A stretch of DNA of 64,000 bases from positions 116,296 to 180,295 of the forward strand of contig DASPIW010000022.1 in assembly GCA_035628915.1 (NCBI GenBank). The letters run 5' to 3'. A model generated the notes under the pieces. The model saw nothing but the letters and a program-made list of their open reading frames with translations. It searched no databases and had not been told where the DNA came from. How positions within the stretch are numbered: the first letter of the stretch is position 1; each line of letters opens with the position of its first letter. The DNA comes from JARBUG01 sp035628915 (GTDB lineage Bacteria > Bacillota > Sulfobacillia > Symbiobacteriales > Symbiobacteriaceae). The position numbers and the translations under genes are program-made. This document shows, one piece after another, positions 35,296-43,189 of this stretch.

Positions 35296-35354
35296 TTTTG
35301 TGCAAAAACCAATCAAAGTTGCACTTGATTTGGTCCGAATTGTTGACTTATGAT
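35296..35354 (+). promoter_or_regulatory. Promoter and operator upstream of the AraM-like operon
   Basis: -35 TTGATT (35325-35330) and -10 TATGAT (35349-35354) are spaced by 18 bases. Just upstream lies TTTTGTGCAAAA (35296-35307), a near-palindrome resembling TTTTGCACA in the kinase/DeoR divergent region. This supports control of both units by the DeoR protein. Confidence 0.55.
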
Positions 35355-35479
35355 TAGTCCGACATAAGGCGTGTGCGAATCTGTTCGCAATTGATTGCAG
35401 AACGGGTCCGCCCCGCCCCATCAATCCGGACCGTCTACCAGAGCCCTCACAGAGAAGACCAGCAAAGGGAGTGGCATGT

Positions 35480-36847
35480 TTGGCATCGCTGATCATTCAG
35501 GAAGCCCTGAAGACCGCCTCTGACACACGCTCAGTCGTCATTGGCGCCGGGGCTCTTGCCTCTGTTGCCGATGTCTTCCAAGCAAGTTTTGGCGACCAGC
35601 CAGTCATGGTCGTGGCAGACGAGAACACGTTCAAAGTGGCCGGCGAGGCCGTGGTTACACAGTTGCGGGCGGCCGGACGCTCCGTAGAGACATTCATCTT
35701 CCCCGGGACCCCGAAGCTGCACGCCGATTACCACCATGTGGAGGAGCTAAGGGAGGTTCTCCGCCCCCTCGCCGTCGTTCCAGTAGCCGTCGGCTCCGGC
35801 ACCATTAACGACATCACCAAGCTCGCTGCCCATGAGTGCGGACGCCCGTACATGGTCGTTGCCACGGCCGCTTCGATGGACGGCTACGTGGCCTTCGGGG
35901 CAGCCATCACCCGCGGCGGGTTCAAGCAGACCATGGGCTGTGCCGCGCCCCGGGCGCTGGTGGCCGACGCTGATATCGTTGCCGCCGCACCTGCGGACAT
36001 GACCGCCTCCGGATACGCGGACTTGCTCGGCAAAGTAACGGCAGGAGCCGACTGGATCCTGTCTGATTTCGTTGGCTCGGAGCCAATCAACCAGACCGCC
36101 TGGCGCCTGGTCCAGACCCATCTGCTCACCTGGCTTGGGCAGCCCGAAGCGCTCCGTGCCGGTGACCCGGAGGCGGCAGGACTGCTGATGGAGGGTCTGG
36201 TTCTTGCGGGCCTGGCGATGCAGGTCGCTCAGTCCTCCCGGCCCGCCTCGGGCAGCGAGCATCAGTTCAGCCACCTTTGGGAGATGGAGGGGCTCTCCAT
36301 AAACGGCACGGAGGTCTCTCACGGGTTCAAAGTCGGCGTCGGCTCGCTGGCTGTGGCTGCTCTGTACGATTGGGTCCTGGCGCAGGATTGGGCGGATCTT
36401 GACATCGACGCCCTGCGCCGTGCCTGGCCGTCACGGGCAGCTGTCGCAGAGCATGTGCGCCACTCTCACCCGATCCCGATCCTGGCGGAGAAGGCGGTTG
36501 AGATGTCCCTGAGCAAGTACATTACCCCTGAGCAACTGGTTCGCCGCATGGAAGGCATCCGGGAGCAGTGGCCTGCCCTCCGTGCGCAGCTTCGGAACCA
36601 GATGGTCCCCGCACAGCGCCTCGAGGCGATGCTGCGGGCTGCCGGATCTCCCGTCCGACCGGAAGAGATCGGCCTGACCATAGACAGGGTCAGGGCTACC
36701 TACGAGCGGGCTCGGCATATTCGCAGCCGGTATACGGTGCTGGACCTGATTGCTGAGGCCGGCCTCCTGACGAAGGCGATGGGTTCGCTCTTCGCGCCTG
36801 ACGGGTTCTGGGGCGAAGGGAGGCCTTCTGCACGTGCGTCGCTTTAA
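35480..36847 (+). CDS. Polyol-phosphate dehydrogenase related to sn-glycerol-1-phosphate dehydrogenase (AraM/EgsA family)
   Basis: The 455-residue protein has the AraM/EgsA NAD site VAVGSGTINDITK (about 102-114) and TAASMDGYVAFGAAI, with metal-site histidines later (SEHQFSHLWEM, VSHGFKVG). AraM reduces dihydroxyacetone phosphate to glycerol-1-phosphate, and relatives in sugar operons may act on other polyol phosphates. TTG 35480 is chosen because AAAGGGAG lies about 9 bases upstream; an in-frame GTG at 35471 sits right on that site. The next gene overlaps by 14 bases and encodes an AraL-like HAD phosphatase, the B. subtilis araLM pairing. Confidence 0.85.
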   Translation: MASLIIQEALKTASDTRSVVIGAGALASVADVFQASFGDQPVMVVADENTFKVAGEAVVTQLRAAGRSVETFIFPGTPKLHADYHHVEELREVLRPLAVVPVAVGSGTINDITKLAAHECGRPYMVVATAASMDGYVAFGAAITRGGFKQTMGCAAPRALVADADIVAAAPADMTASGYADLLGKVTAGADWILSDFVGSEPINQTAWRLVQTHLLTWLGQPEALRAGDPEAAGLLMEGLVLAGLAMQVAQSSRPASGSEHQFSHLWEMEGLSINGTEVSHGFKVGVGSLAVAALYDWVLAQDWADLDIDALRRAWPSRAAVAEHVRHSHPIPILAEKAVEMSLSKYITPEQLVRRMEGIREQWPALRAQLRNQMVPAQRLEAMLRAAGSPVRPEEIGLTIDRVRATYERARHIRSRYTVLDLIAEAGLLTKAMGSLFAPDGFWGEGRPSARASL

Positions 36848-37643
36848 GGGCTATATTTTCGACTTGGACGGAACCATCTACCTCGGCGACCACGCCATTC
36901 CCGGTGCCCCTGAGACGATTGCAGCCCTGCGCGCTGGTGGAGCCCGCGTCGCCTTTCTCTCGAACAAGCCGATCGAACCGGCCAGTTCCTATGCTGACAA
37001 GCTCTCCAAGCTCGGGATTCCAGCTACGCCGGCGGACGTGCTGAACTCGTCGATCGTTATGGCCCGGTACTTGGCCCGCACAGCGCCCGACGCCAGAGTC
37101 TACCTGATCGGCGAGGAGCCGCTGGCCGAAGAGTTGCGCCAACGTAGCATTACGATGACCGAAGTCCCCCGGGAGGCGACCCACGTCGTGGTTTCCTGGG
37201 ACCGGCAGTTTACATACAAGAAGCTCGATGATGCCCTGCAGGCGATTAAGGGTGGCGCTCGGTTTATCGCCACACACCCGGACCGGACTTGTCCGGTCCC
37301 CGGGGGCGAGGTCGCGGACGTCGGCGGCATGATTGGCGCCATTGAGGGGGTCACGGGCAAGAAGGTTGAACTGGTCACCGGAAAGCCTTCACCCATTACG
37401 GTCATGGAAGCGCTTACCATGCTGGACCTCTCCGCCGAGGACTGCATCATGGTCGGAGACCGGCTGGAGACCGACATGCGCATGGGACGTGAAGCAGGGA
37501 TGGCCACGGGCCTGGTACTGACCGGTATTACGGGCCGCGAACAGCTTGAGTCCTCGCCCATTCGCCCCGATTACGTTCTCGGCAGCGTTGCGGACCTGGT
37601 GGACGCTGCAGACCTGGTCAACCTTGCGGATCCGGCGAAGTAA
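36834..37643 (+). CDS. HAD-IIA sugar-phosphate phosphatase (NagD/AraL-like)
   Basis: The 269-residue protein has the HAD motif I YIFDLDGTIYLGD (nucleophile Asp10, Asp12), motif II FLSNKP, a C2-type cap, Lys in LVTGKPSP and motif IV CIMVGDRLETDMRMG. It removes phosphate from sugar or polyol phosphates, possibly to relieve build-up of intermediates, as proposed for AraL. GTG 36834 has GGGAGG upstream and overlaps the AraM-like gene. Confidence 0.88.
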   Translation: MRRFKGYIFDLDGTIYLGDHAIPGAPETIAALRAGGARVAFLSNKPIEPASSYADKLSKLGIPATPADVLNSSIVMARYLARTAPDARVYLIGEEPLAEELRQRSITMTEVPREATHVVVSWDRQFTYKKLDDALQAIKGGARFIATHPDRTCPVPGGEVADVGGMIGAIEGVTGKKVELVTGKPSPITVMEALTMLDLSAEDCIMVGDRLETDMRMGREAGMATGLVLTGITGREQLESSPIRPDYVLGSVADLVDAADLVNLADPAK

Positions 37644-37656
37644 GGAGGCAAACGCG

Positions 37657-38121
37657 ATGGACGCCAAGACTCAGACAATCGTTGTAGGCTCCGATCACCT
37701 CGGCCTGCCGCTGAAGAATGTGGTGCGGGACCACCTGCGATCACTGGGCTACGAAGTGGCCGACATGGGCGTAACTTCGGAGGAGCCGGTGGACTATCCG
37801 GACGTGGCCCTGAAGGTCGCCGACGCGATCAGGCAGGGGGAATTCGAGCTTGGTGTCCTGGTGTGCGGAACCGGGGCCGGCATGGCCATCGTCGCCAACA
37901 AGGTACCTGGCGTCCGGGCCGTACAGGTGACCGACCCGTATACGGCCGAGCGGGCCCGTGCCAGCAACAATGCGCAGATTATCACCCTGGGTAGCCAGAT
38001 CATGGGGCCCGAGGTGGCGAAAAAGCTGATTGACGTGTGGGTGAAGAGCAGCTATCAAGGGGGGCGTTCAGCGCCCAAGGTCGCGAAGATCAACGATGTG
38101 GACGCCCGCTACCGGAAATAG
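37657..38121 (+). CDS. rpiB: RpiB/LacAB-family sugar-phosphate isomerase with altered ring-opening residue
   Basis: The 154-residue enzyme has GSDHLGLPLK (Asp13, His14), the catalytic Cys70 in LVCGTGAGM, and DPYTAERARASNNAQIITLG. In E. coli and T. cruzi RpiB a histidine 33 residues after the catalytic cysteine opens the sugar ring. Here that position is Ser103 (SNN instead of HNN). Loss of the ring-opening base fits an open-chain substrate such as a tetrulose phosphate, as for the EryI/DerI isomerases of erythritol pathways. AAGGAGG precedes the ATG. It lies between the HAD and transaldolase genes. Confidence 0.88.
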   Translation: MDAKTQTIVVGSDHLGLPLKNVVRDHLRSLGYEVADMGVTSEEPVDYPDVALKVADAIRQGEFELGVLVCGTGAGMAIVANKVPGVRAVQVTDPYTAERARASNNAQIITLGSQIMGPEVAKKLIDVWVKSSYQGGRSAPKVAKINDVDARYRK

Positions 38122-38145
38122 CGGTGAGCCTGGAGGGAACCAACG

Positions 38146-38811
38146 ATGAAGTTCTTCCTAGATACTGCCATTGTCGACGAAATTCGTACAGCTGCCGCTT
38201 GGGGCATCCTCGACGGCGTGACCACGAACCCGACCCTGGCTGCCAAAGTAGGGCGCCCTCTGAAGGAGACCGTTCTGGAGATTTGCAGCATTGTCGGAGA
38301 CCACGGCACGGTAAGTGTGGAAACGATCAGCCTCGATGCGGAAGGCATGGTCCGAGAGGCGCAGCTGGTCACGTCCTGGGCCAGCAACGTCGTTGCGAAG
38401 ATTCCCTGCACGGTCGAAGGGCTCAAGGCTGTGGTACGCCTGACGGCACTAGGCATCCGGACCAACGTCACGCTGGTGTTCAGCGCAACGCAGGGGCTGT
38501 TGGCCATGAAAGCGGGCGCCTATTATGTCAGCCCCTTTGTGGGCCGGCTTGATGACATCGCGTACGATGGACGCCAACTGATAGAGCAACTCGTGACAAT
38601 TAAGCGGAATTACGGTTTCAGTACCGACATCCTGGCAGCCAGCGTCCGAGGACCCCTGCATGTGGTCGATGCCGCCCTGGCCGGGGCCGACATCTGCACC
38701 ATGCCGCTCAGCGCTGCAGAGCAACTGCTGAAGCACCCCCTCACCGACAGGGGCCTTGATCGGTTTCTTAATGACTGGAACAAGATTCCCGAGGCCCTGC
38801 GACCCTTTTGA
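38146..38811 (+). CDS. Transaldolase, small TalC/FSA-like form
   Basis: The 221-residue protein has DGVTTNPTL and the Schiff-base lysine Lys85 (NVVAKIPCT). In fructose-6-phosphate aldolase the residues at 59 and 131 are Gln and Tyr. Here they are Glu59 (VSVET) and Phe131 (VSPFVGR), the transaldolase-type residues. So it most likely transfers a dihydroxyacetone unit to erythrose-4-phosphate or glyceraldehyde-3-phosphate. GGAGGG precedes the ATG. Its position after the RpiB-like isomerase suggests it consumes that enzyme's product. Confidence 0.88.
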   Translation: MKFFLDTAIVDEIRTAAAWGILDGVTTNPTLAAKVGRPLKETVLEICSIVGDHGTVSVETISLDAEGMVREAQLVTSWASNVVAKIPCTVEGLKAVVRLTALGIRTNVTLVFSATQGLLAMKAGAYYVSPFVGRLDDIAYDGRQLIEQLVTIKRNYGFSTDILAASVRGPLHVVDAALAGADICTMPLSAAEQLLKHPLTDRGLDRFLNDWNKIPEALRPF

Positions 38812-38868
38812 CGTTACATAAGGCCAGCCTGGCAAGAGACCGCGGCATGACGAGGAGAAGATCTGGGC

Positions 38869-40410
38869 ATGGCACCTTCTTATCTGATCGGGATCGATGG
38901 CGGTACGGAAAGCATTCGGGTCGGCGTCTTTGATCTTCAAGGCCGGCTGGTCGGAATGGCAGCCAGAGCCTACCCCTTGTACCACCCGAAAGCCGGGTGG
39001 GCTGAACAGCACCCGGCAGACTGGTGGAGCAGCCTGACCAAAGCAAGCCGCGAGGCTATGGCTACAGCGCGGGTCCAGCCCGGCGACATCGCTGGAATCA
39101 GTCTGGACGCGACGTCGTGTAGCGTCGTCTTCGCCGACCGCCAGGGTAATCCGCTTCGTCCTTCAATTATTTGGATGGACGTCCGGGCCTCCGCTCAGGC
39201 TGCCCGTTTGAGCCGCAGCACGAGTCCTGCTCTGGCTTACACCGGGTCGGGCTCTGTTTCCGCTGAGTGGATGCCCAGCAAGGCGCTATGGGTAAAAGAG
39301 CATGAGCCGGAGGTGTGGGCACGTTCCGAGGTTGTCTGCGAGTACCTGGACTGGCTAACGTTCCGCCTGACAGGCCGCTGGACGGCCAGCCTTATGAACA
39401 CTTCCTGCCGGTGGTTCTACAATCGGCGACAGGGCGGTTGGCCCCGTGACCTGTACCAGGAGGTCGGGTTGCTGGACGCGCTTGAGAAGTTCCCTCCCGA
39501 AGTGTTGCCTCTGGGCGACCATGTGGGGCCGCTCACCGCGGAGGCTGCCGCCGACTTGGGGCTCCTGCCGGGTACACCGGTGATGGAAGGCGGCGTCGAT
39601 GCCTTTGCCGCAATGCCGGCCCTCCAGGTGACGAAGCCCGGGCGCATGGCCCTGATTATGGGTTCATCCTACTGTGAACTGACGCTTGCTGACGCTCCCA
39701 CCCAGGGGCGGGGTATGTTCGGCGGTTTCCCGGATGCCGTCGTTCCCGGGTACTGGATGGTGGAGGGTGGGCAGACATCAACCGGTTCGGTTGTGAAGTG
39801 GTTCAGGGACCAGTTCGCGATGGAAGACAGGCTTGTGGCCGAGAGCCGCGGCATGGAAACCTATGATGTACTCAGCGAAGCTGCGGCCAAGATCCCGCCG
39901 GGATCAGACGGCCTTTTGGTATTGGAGCACTGGCAGGGCGGCCGCACCCCGAACACCGACTCGCGGGTACGGGGCGCGGTTATGGGGTTGTCCCTGCGGC
40001 ACACCCGGGCGCACGTCTACCGGGCCATCGTGGAGGCCACCGCATACGGAGCTGAGTACATCCTGCGGACATTTGCCGGAAACGGGGTGCCGGTGGATTC
40101 CATCGTCGCTTGCGGCGGGCCAACCAAGAGCCCGTTCTGGATGCAAATCCAGGCCGATGTCTGCGGCAGGCCAATTTTGATTCCCGAAGTGACCCAGGCG
40201 CCGGCCTTGGGTTCGGCGATTGCCGCCGCTGTGGGCGCGGGCATCTATCGGGATTTCCATGACGCCTCCGAGCAAATGGTTCACATTTCCCGCTGCATCG
40301 AACCAAATATGGAGCGCCACCACCTTTACAAGCCGTACGTGGATGCCTATATTGAAGCCTTTGAACGGTTGCGACCGGTGCACCACAGGCTGTCAGATTT
40401 GCAGACCTGA
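38869..40410 (+). CDS. FGGY-family carbohydrate kinase (ribulokinase-like)
   Basis: The 513-residue kinase has YLIGIDGGTESIRVGVFD, ISLDATSCSVVFADRQGNP, SIIWMDVRAS and IVACGGPTKSPFWMQIQADV. The GGTES start and DATSCSVV block resemble the AraB/D-ribulokinase side of FGGY more than XylB. It closes the rightward DeoR operon and would phosphorylate a ketose or polyol for the dehydrogenase and isomerase encoded upstream. GAGGAG lies about 14 bases before the ATG, slightly far. Confidence 0.85.
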   Translation: MAPSYLIGIDGGTESIRVGVFDLQGRLVGMAARAYPLYHPKAGWAEQHPADWWSSLTKASREAMATARVQPGDIAGISLDATSCSVVFADRQGNPLRPSIIWMDVRASAQAARLSRSTSPALAYTGSGSVSAEWMPSKALWVKEHEPEVWARSEVVCEYLDWLTFRLTGRWTASLMNTSCRWFYNRRQGGWPRDLYQEVGLLDALEKFPPEVLPLGDHVGPLTAEAAADLGLLPGTPVMEGGVDAFAAMPALQVTKPGRMALIMGSSYCELTLADAPTQGRGMFGGFPDAVVPGYWMVEGGQTSTGSVVKWFRDQFAMEDRLVAESRGMETYDVLSEAAAKIPPGSDGLLVLEHWQGGRTPNTDSRVRGAVMGLSLRHTRAHVYRAIVEATAYGAEYILRTFAGNGVPVDSIVACGGPTKSPFWMQIQADVCGRPILIPEVTQAPALGSAIAAAVGAGIYRDFHDASEQMVHISRCIEPNMERHHLYKPYVDAYIEAFERLRPVHHRLSDLQT

Positions 40411-40420
40411 GTCCCAGAAA

Positions 40421-40468
40421 AACCAACAACCAGGGGAGAACGCCTGCGCGCGCCCCTGGTTGTTGGTT
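40421..40468. terminator. Bidirectional terminator between the FGGY kinase and the iron alcohol dehydrogenase
   Basis: AACCAACAACCAGGGG (40421-40436) and its perfect complement (40453-40468) flank a 16-base loop. It lies between convergent genes and can serve both strands. Confidence 0.85.
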
Positions 40469-40487
40469 TGTACGGCCGCACCACTGA

Positions 40488-41642
40488 CTACAGCGCCCGA
40501 AATAGAATTTCGGACAGTTCATCTGGCGTCAACGCTATCGGGTTAGCTTTCATGGAACTGGCCCGAGCCGCCTTTTCCACGATCCCCGGAATTGCGGACT
40601 CCCGCAGCCCAAGCTGCCCGAGACCGGGCACCTCCAGATTTGCGCACAACGCCTGGAGCCATTCGACTCTTTCGCCAGCGCGGGCGTCGTCGCGGCCGGT
40701 CAGCCACCGGGCGGCCTGGTCGTAGCGGCCGATCGCCTCGTGGTCCGGGGCACGCTGACGCAGCGCTCGTATGTTTGCGGCACAAACGAAGGGAAGCAGA
40801 CGACCGCAGATGGCCCCGTGCGGCGCCTGCAGTTCGCCCCCCAGCGGCCCGGCAAAGCCGTGGACGGCGCCCAGACCGGCGTTTGCCAGCGAGAGGCCGC
40901 CAAGCAGGCTTGCCAGCGCCATATCGGTCCGGGCGTCCAGATTGGTCCCAATCTGGTATGCCGTTTGGAGAGATCGTGCTGCACGCCGGATTCCCTCCCG
41001 GCAGAGCCCATCGGTAATGGGATTGGCCAGGTGCGATACATAAGGTTCAATGACCTGCGTGAGGGCATCCAGCCCTGTTGTGGCCGTTACGGCCGGTGGC
41101 ATACCTACCGTCAGTTCAGGATCCACAATTGCCAGCCTGGGCAGCATACCCGCGCTCCGCAGGCTCACCTTCACGTGGTGGGCCGGAGATGTGAGCACCG
41201 CATTACGGGTCACCTCGGCGCCTGTCCCTGCCGTGGTAGGAATGGCCACAAAGGGCAGCGAAGGGACTTCCAATGGCCTCCCATCGCCGATTACCTCCAA
41301 ATAGTGAAAGGGATCGCCGGGATTGGCGGCCAAAGCAGCAATCGCCTTCCCCGCGTCAATGACGCTGCCGCCGCCGATACTGATGATCAAATCGCACCCG
41401 GAGGCCCTGACTAGCGCTACCCCCTCCTCCACCAGGGCTATGGTCGGCTCATGGGGAACGGAAAAGGTTGTCCTGCCTACCCTGGCTGCCCTGAGCAGAT
41501 CCAGCAACCGGTCTGCTCGCTCGGCGCGGCGTCCGGTTACGACGAGGGCGTTGCGGCCAAGGCCTGCGGCATGAGGCCCCAGTTGGGCGAGCATGCCCGC
41601 CCCAAACAGAATGCGGGTCGCGGTGGCAAACTCAAAGGCCAT
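40488..41642 (-). CDS. Iron-containing alcohol dehydrogenase
   Basis: The 384-residue protein begins MAFEFATATRILFGAGML and has IISIGGGSVIDAGKAIA, IPTTAGTGAEVTRNAVL and metal ligands in GLDALTQVIEP, VHGFAGPLGG and PHGAICG, as in the type III (Fe) ADH family. It would oxidise or reduce a polyol or aldehyde with NAD(P). ATG 41642 is preferred by family start; a TTG at 41651 is in frame. It converges on the DeoR operon and may complete the polyol pathway by making the ketose. Confidence 0.88.
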   Translation of the reverse strand: MAFEFATATRILFGAGMLAQLGPHAAGLGRNALVVTGRRAERADRLLDLLRAARVGRTTFSVPHEPTIALVEEGVALVRASGCDLIISIGGGSVIDAGKAIAALAANPGDPFHYLEVIGDGRPLEVPSLPFVAIPTTAGTGAEVTRNAVLTSPAHHVKVSLRSAGMLPRLAIVDPELTVGMPPAVTATTGLDALTQVIEPYVSHLANPITDGLCREGIRRAARSLQTAYQIGTNLDARTDMALASLLGGLSLANAGLGAVHGFAGPLGGELQAPHGAICGRLLPFVCAANIRALRQRAPDHEAIGRYDQAARWLTGRDDARAGERVEWLQALCANLEVPGLGQLGLRESAIPGIVEKAARASSMKANPIALTPDELSEILFRAL

Positions 41643-41773
41643 GAAACTCAATCACCGCCTTGTACAACTCGATATATTCTGCCCGTTTTGCGATTCCGCT
41701 GTCAAGACGGCGATCGATCAGGAAGGCTACCCTCCCTCAGCGGGGGGGCGTTCCGATTTCACTGCCTAATGGA

Positions 41774-41918
41774 GGGGTCAGCGGCGCCGGTGCCGACACA
41801 GGGGCGTAAGCATTGAGCGACGGTGGCGAAGGCCGCCGCGTGCGCCTCCTCCCGTTGCCCAGGAGGAGTAGGGTATCCCGGGACCCCGGGGGTCTGGCAT
41901 GGCATTGGCCAGGTGCAT
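41774..41918 (-). pseudogene. Internally deleted fragment of the Mn-catalase-like gene
   Basis: The leftward strand reads MHLANAMPDP, then, after small frame changes, the REEAHAAAFA-equivalent. It jumps straight to LNAYAPVSAPAPLT, the Pro-rich C-terminal region of the gene at 56403-57077. About 30 codons between these are missing and the frame is broken. It lies 30 bases after the stop of the unknown gene at 41948. No other gene is seen in 41643-41947. Confidence 0.75.
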
Positions 41919-41947
41919 GTCCGGGCGCCGCGACATGCCCCGCTCTG

Positions 41948-42745
41948 TCAGGGTTGGCGGCCGGACCGGGCGGCGTTCTGGCTCAGTTGGTGCCGAATCA
42001 TCAGCTGCAGGACCTGGGCCGGGGAGATTTGCACCCCGCTGGCGGCCATGGCCTGTGAGAAGGCGATGGCCCGCCGCTGGAGGTCGCCTGGCTGGGCCGG
42101 GCTCCAACTCCCCGCCCCGCCGTTCTGGCGGGACTCGAAGATCTCGATATTGGAGAGGCGGCCGCCCGGGGCGCACGCAATGAAACATTCAAGGACCTCA
42201 CCGATCCCAAAGCCGGCGCTAAAGGCGACACAGCTGGCAAGTGCAATCACCCAGCCCGGTAGATCTGCCACTGCCATCACCCCAACCACTGGCTGCAGTT
42301 GCCCCGCAGCGAGGAGCGTGTTCGCACACACGCTGTTTATGATCTCCACTGCGGCCGCACCCGGTACCTTCTCGCCGAGACACCGCGCAACGCAGTCGAG
42401 GTAGACCCGGATTGACGAAGGCAACTCAATGGCTGTTGTCATGGGCGGTGCGGTTGGGAGCGGGGGTGTCGGTGGTGGTGTGGGGGGAGGCGACTCCGCA
42501 GGCCCGGTCACGGTTGCGACCAGCACGCGGGGCACCACTGCGCCTGGTGAACTGATCACGGTACCCGTAACTGTTTGGGGCAGCCCATTGCGGGCGCGGA
42601 TGTTCAGGGCTTCAAATGTCCCCGGACCCGCAACCAGATTCGCAATGCGATTGCCCATGCTGTCCAGCAGACAAAGTTCAGTCCCGGGGCAGTCGATAAA
42701 CCCCACAAAAGACATCATTGGAGCCATCGGCGTCGGGCCGGCCAT
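41948..42745 (-). CDS. Unknown protein with Pro-rich linker
   Basis: I do not recognise this 265-residue protein. It has an N-terminal domain of about 80 residues (DCPGTELCLLDSMGNRIANL), a Pro/Thr-rich linker (about 85-103) and a second domain with four or five cysteines and a hydrophobic stretch (GWVIALASCVAFSAGFGIG). The linker and segmental hydrophobicity argue for a real coding frame rather than an antisense shadow. Start is uncertain: ATG 42745 with GGTGG upstream, or GTG 42760. The cysteine and hydrophobic pattern suggests a membrane or cell-surface association. Confidence 0.55.
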   Translation of the reverse strand: MAGPTPMAPMMSFVGFIDCPGTELCLLDSMGNRIANLVAGPGTFEALNIRARNGLPQTVTGTVISSPGAVVPRVLVATVTGPAESPPPTPPPTPPLPTAPPMTTAIELPSSIRVYLDCVARCLGEKVPGAAAVEIINSVCANTLLAAGQLQPVVGVMAVADLPGWVIALASCVAFSAGFGIGEVLECFIACAPGGRLSNIEIFESRQNGGAGSWSPAQPGDLQRRAIAFSQAMAASGVQISPAQVLQLMIRHQLSQNAARSGRQP

Positions 42746-42889
42746 TGTGGAAATCGCCACCGTTCACGGGGTTTTCCGGACGCAGGGATCGCGTCTTCTC
42801 GTGGTATTTTATGTCACCGGGACGAGATGCGTTCAAGTCATCGTGACCACCCATTCCGGGACGTCTGGTTACCGGATGGGGTCACTGGG

Positions 42890-42976
42890 TCACCTGGGCG
42901 TCCAGGTTTCGGTAGTGCACCCCACCACCAGTAGGCAGGCCGTGACCAGTATGGCCAGTATGATATGCTTGGTCAT
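42890..42976 (-). CDS. Possible 28-residue small lipoprotein
   Basis: A short frame encodes a basic start (MTKHI), a hydrophobic core and the lipobox LVVGC, then eight residues (TTETWTPR) and a stop. GTGAGGA lies upstream of the ATG. It resembles entericidin-sized lipoproteins in form only. It is too short to call firmly, but the complete signal plus lipobox is hard to get by chance. It lies upstream of the unknown gene at 41948 on the same strand. Confidence 0.4.
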   Translation of the reverse strand: MTKHIILAILVTACLLVVGCTTETWTPR

Positions 42977-43065
42977 AGACATTCCTCACTTTGCCTCTTG
43001 CATGGCGTATAAGGTTGTGAGGAGGGGATAATCCTTCGGAAAATCGGGTAGCCCGTGAATGAGCA

Positions 43066-43095
43066 GCAGCCCGACGTTCGTGACTGAACGTCGGG
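43066..43095 (-). terminator. Hairpin of the GCCCGACGTTC family after the NarL-type regulator
   Basis: AGCCCGACGTTC (43066-43077) and GAACGTCGGGCT (43084-43095) form a 12-bp stem with a 6-base loop, about 95 bases beyond the regulator stop. The same stem recurs at 51302, 52699 and 56366. No long T-run follows, so it may stop transcription weakly or protect the 3' end. Confidence 0.65.
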
Positions 43096-43189
43096 CTACC
43101 TCTCTCTGTCAGGGTCTCCCCCCCGGCGCTTTCGCTACCTGCTCCTGCTTTACCCTGGTACCGAAGGTATGAGCCTTGACGAGCCGCAG

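Noticed and set aside
42429..43031. 200-codon plus-strand frame opposite the unknown 41948-42745 gene
   Set aside because: The start is Gly/Val-rich complement of the Pro-rich linker. The minus frame has better protein-like structure, though neither is certain.
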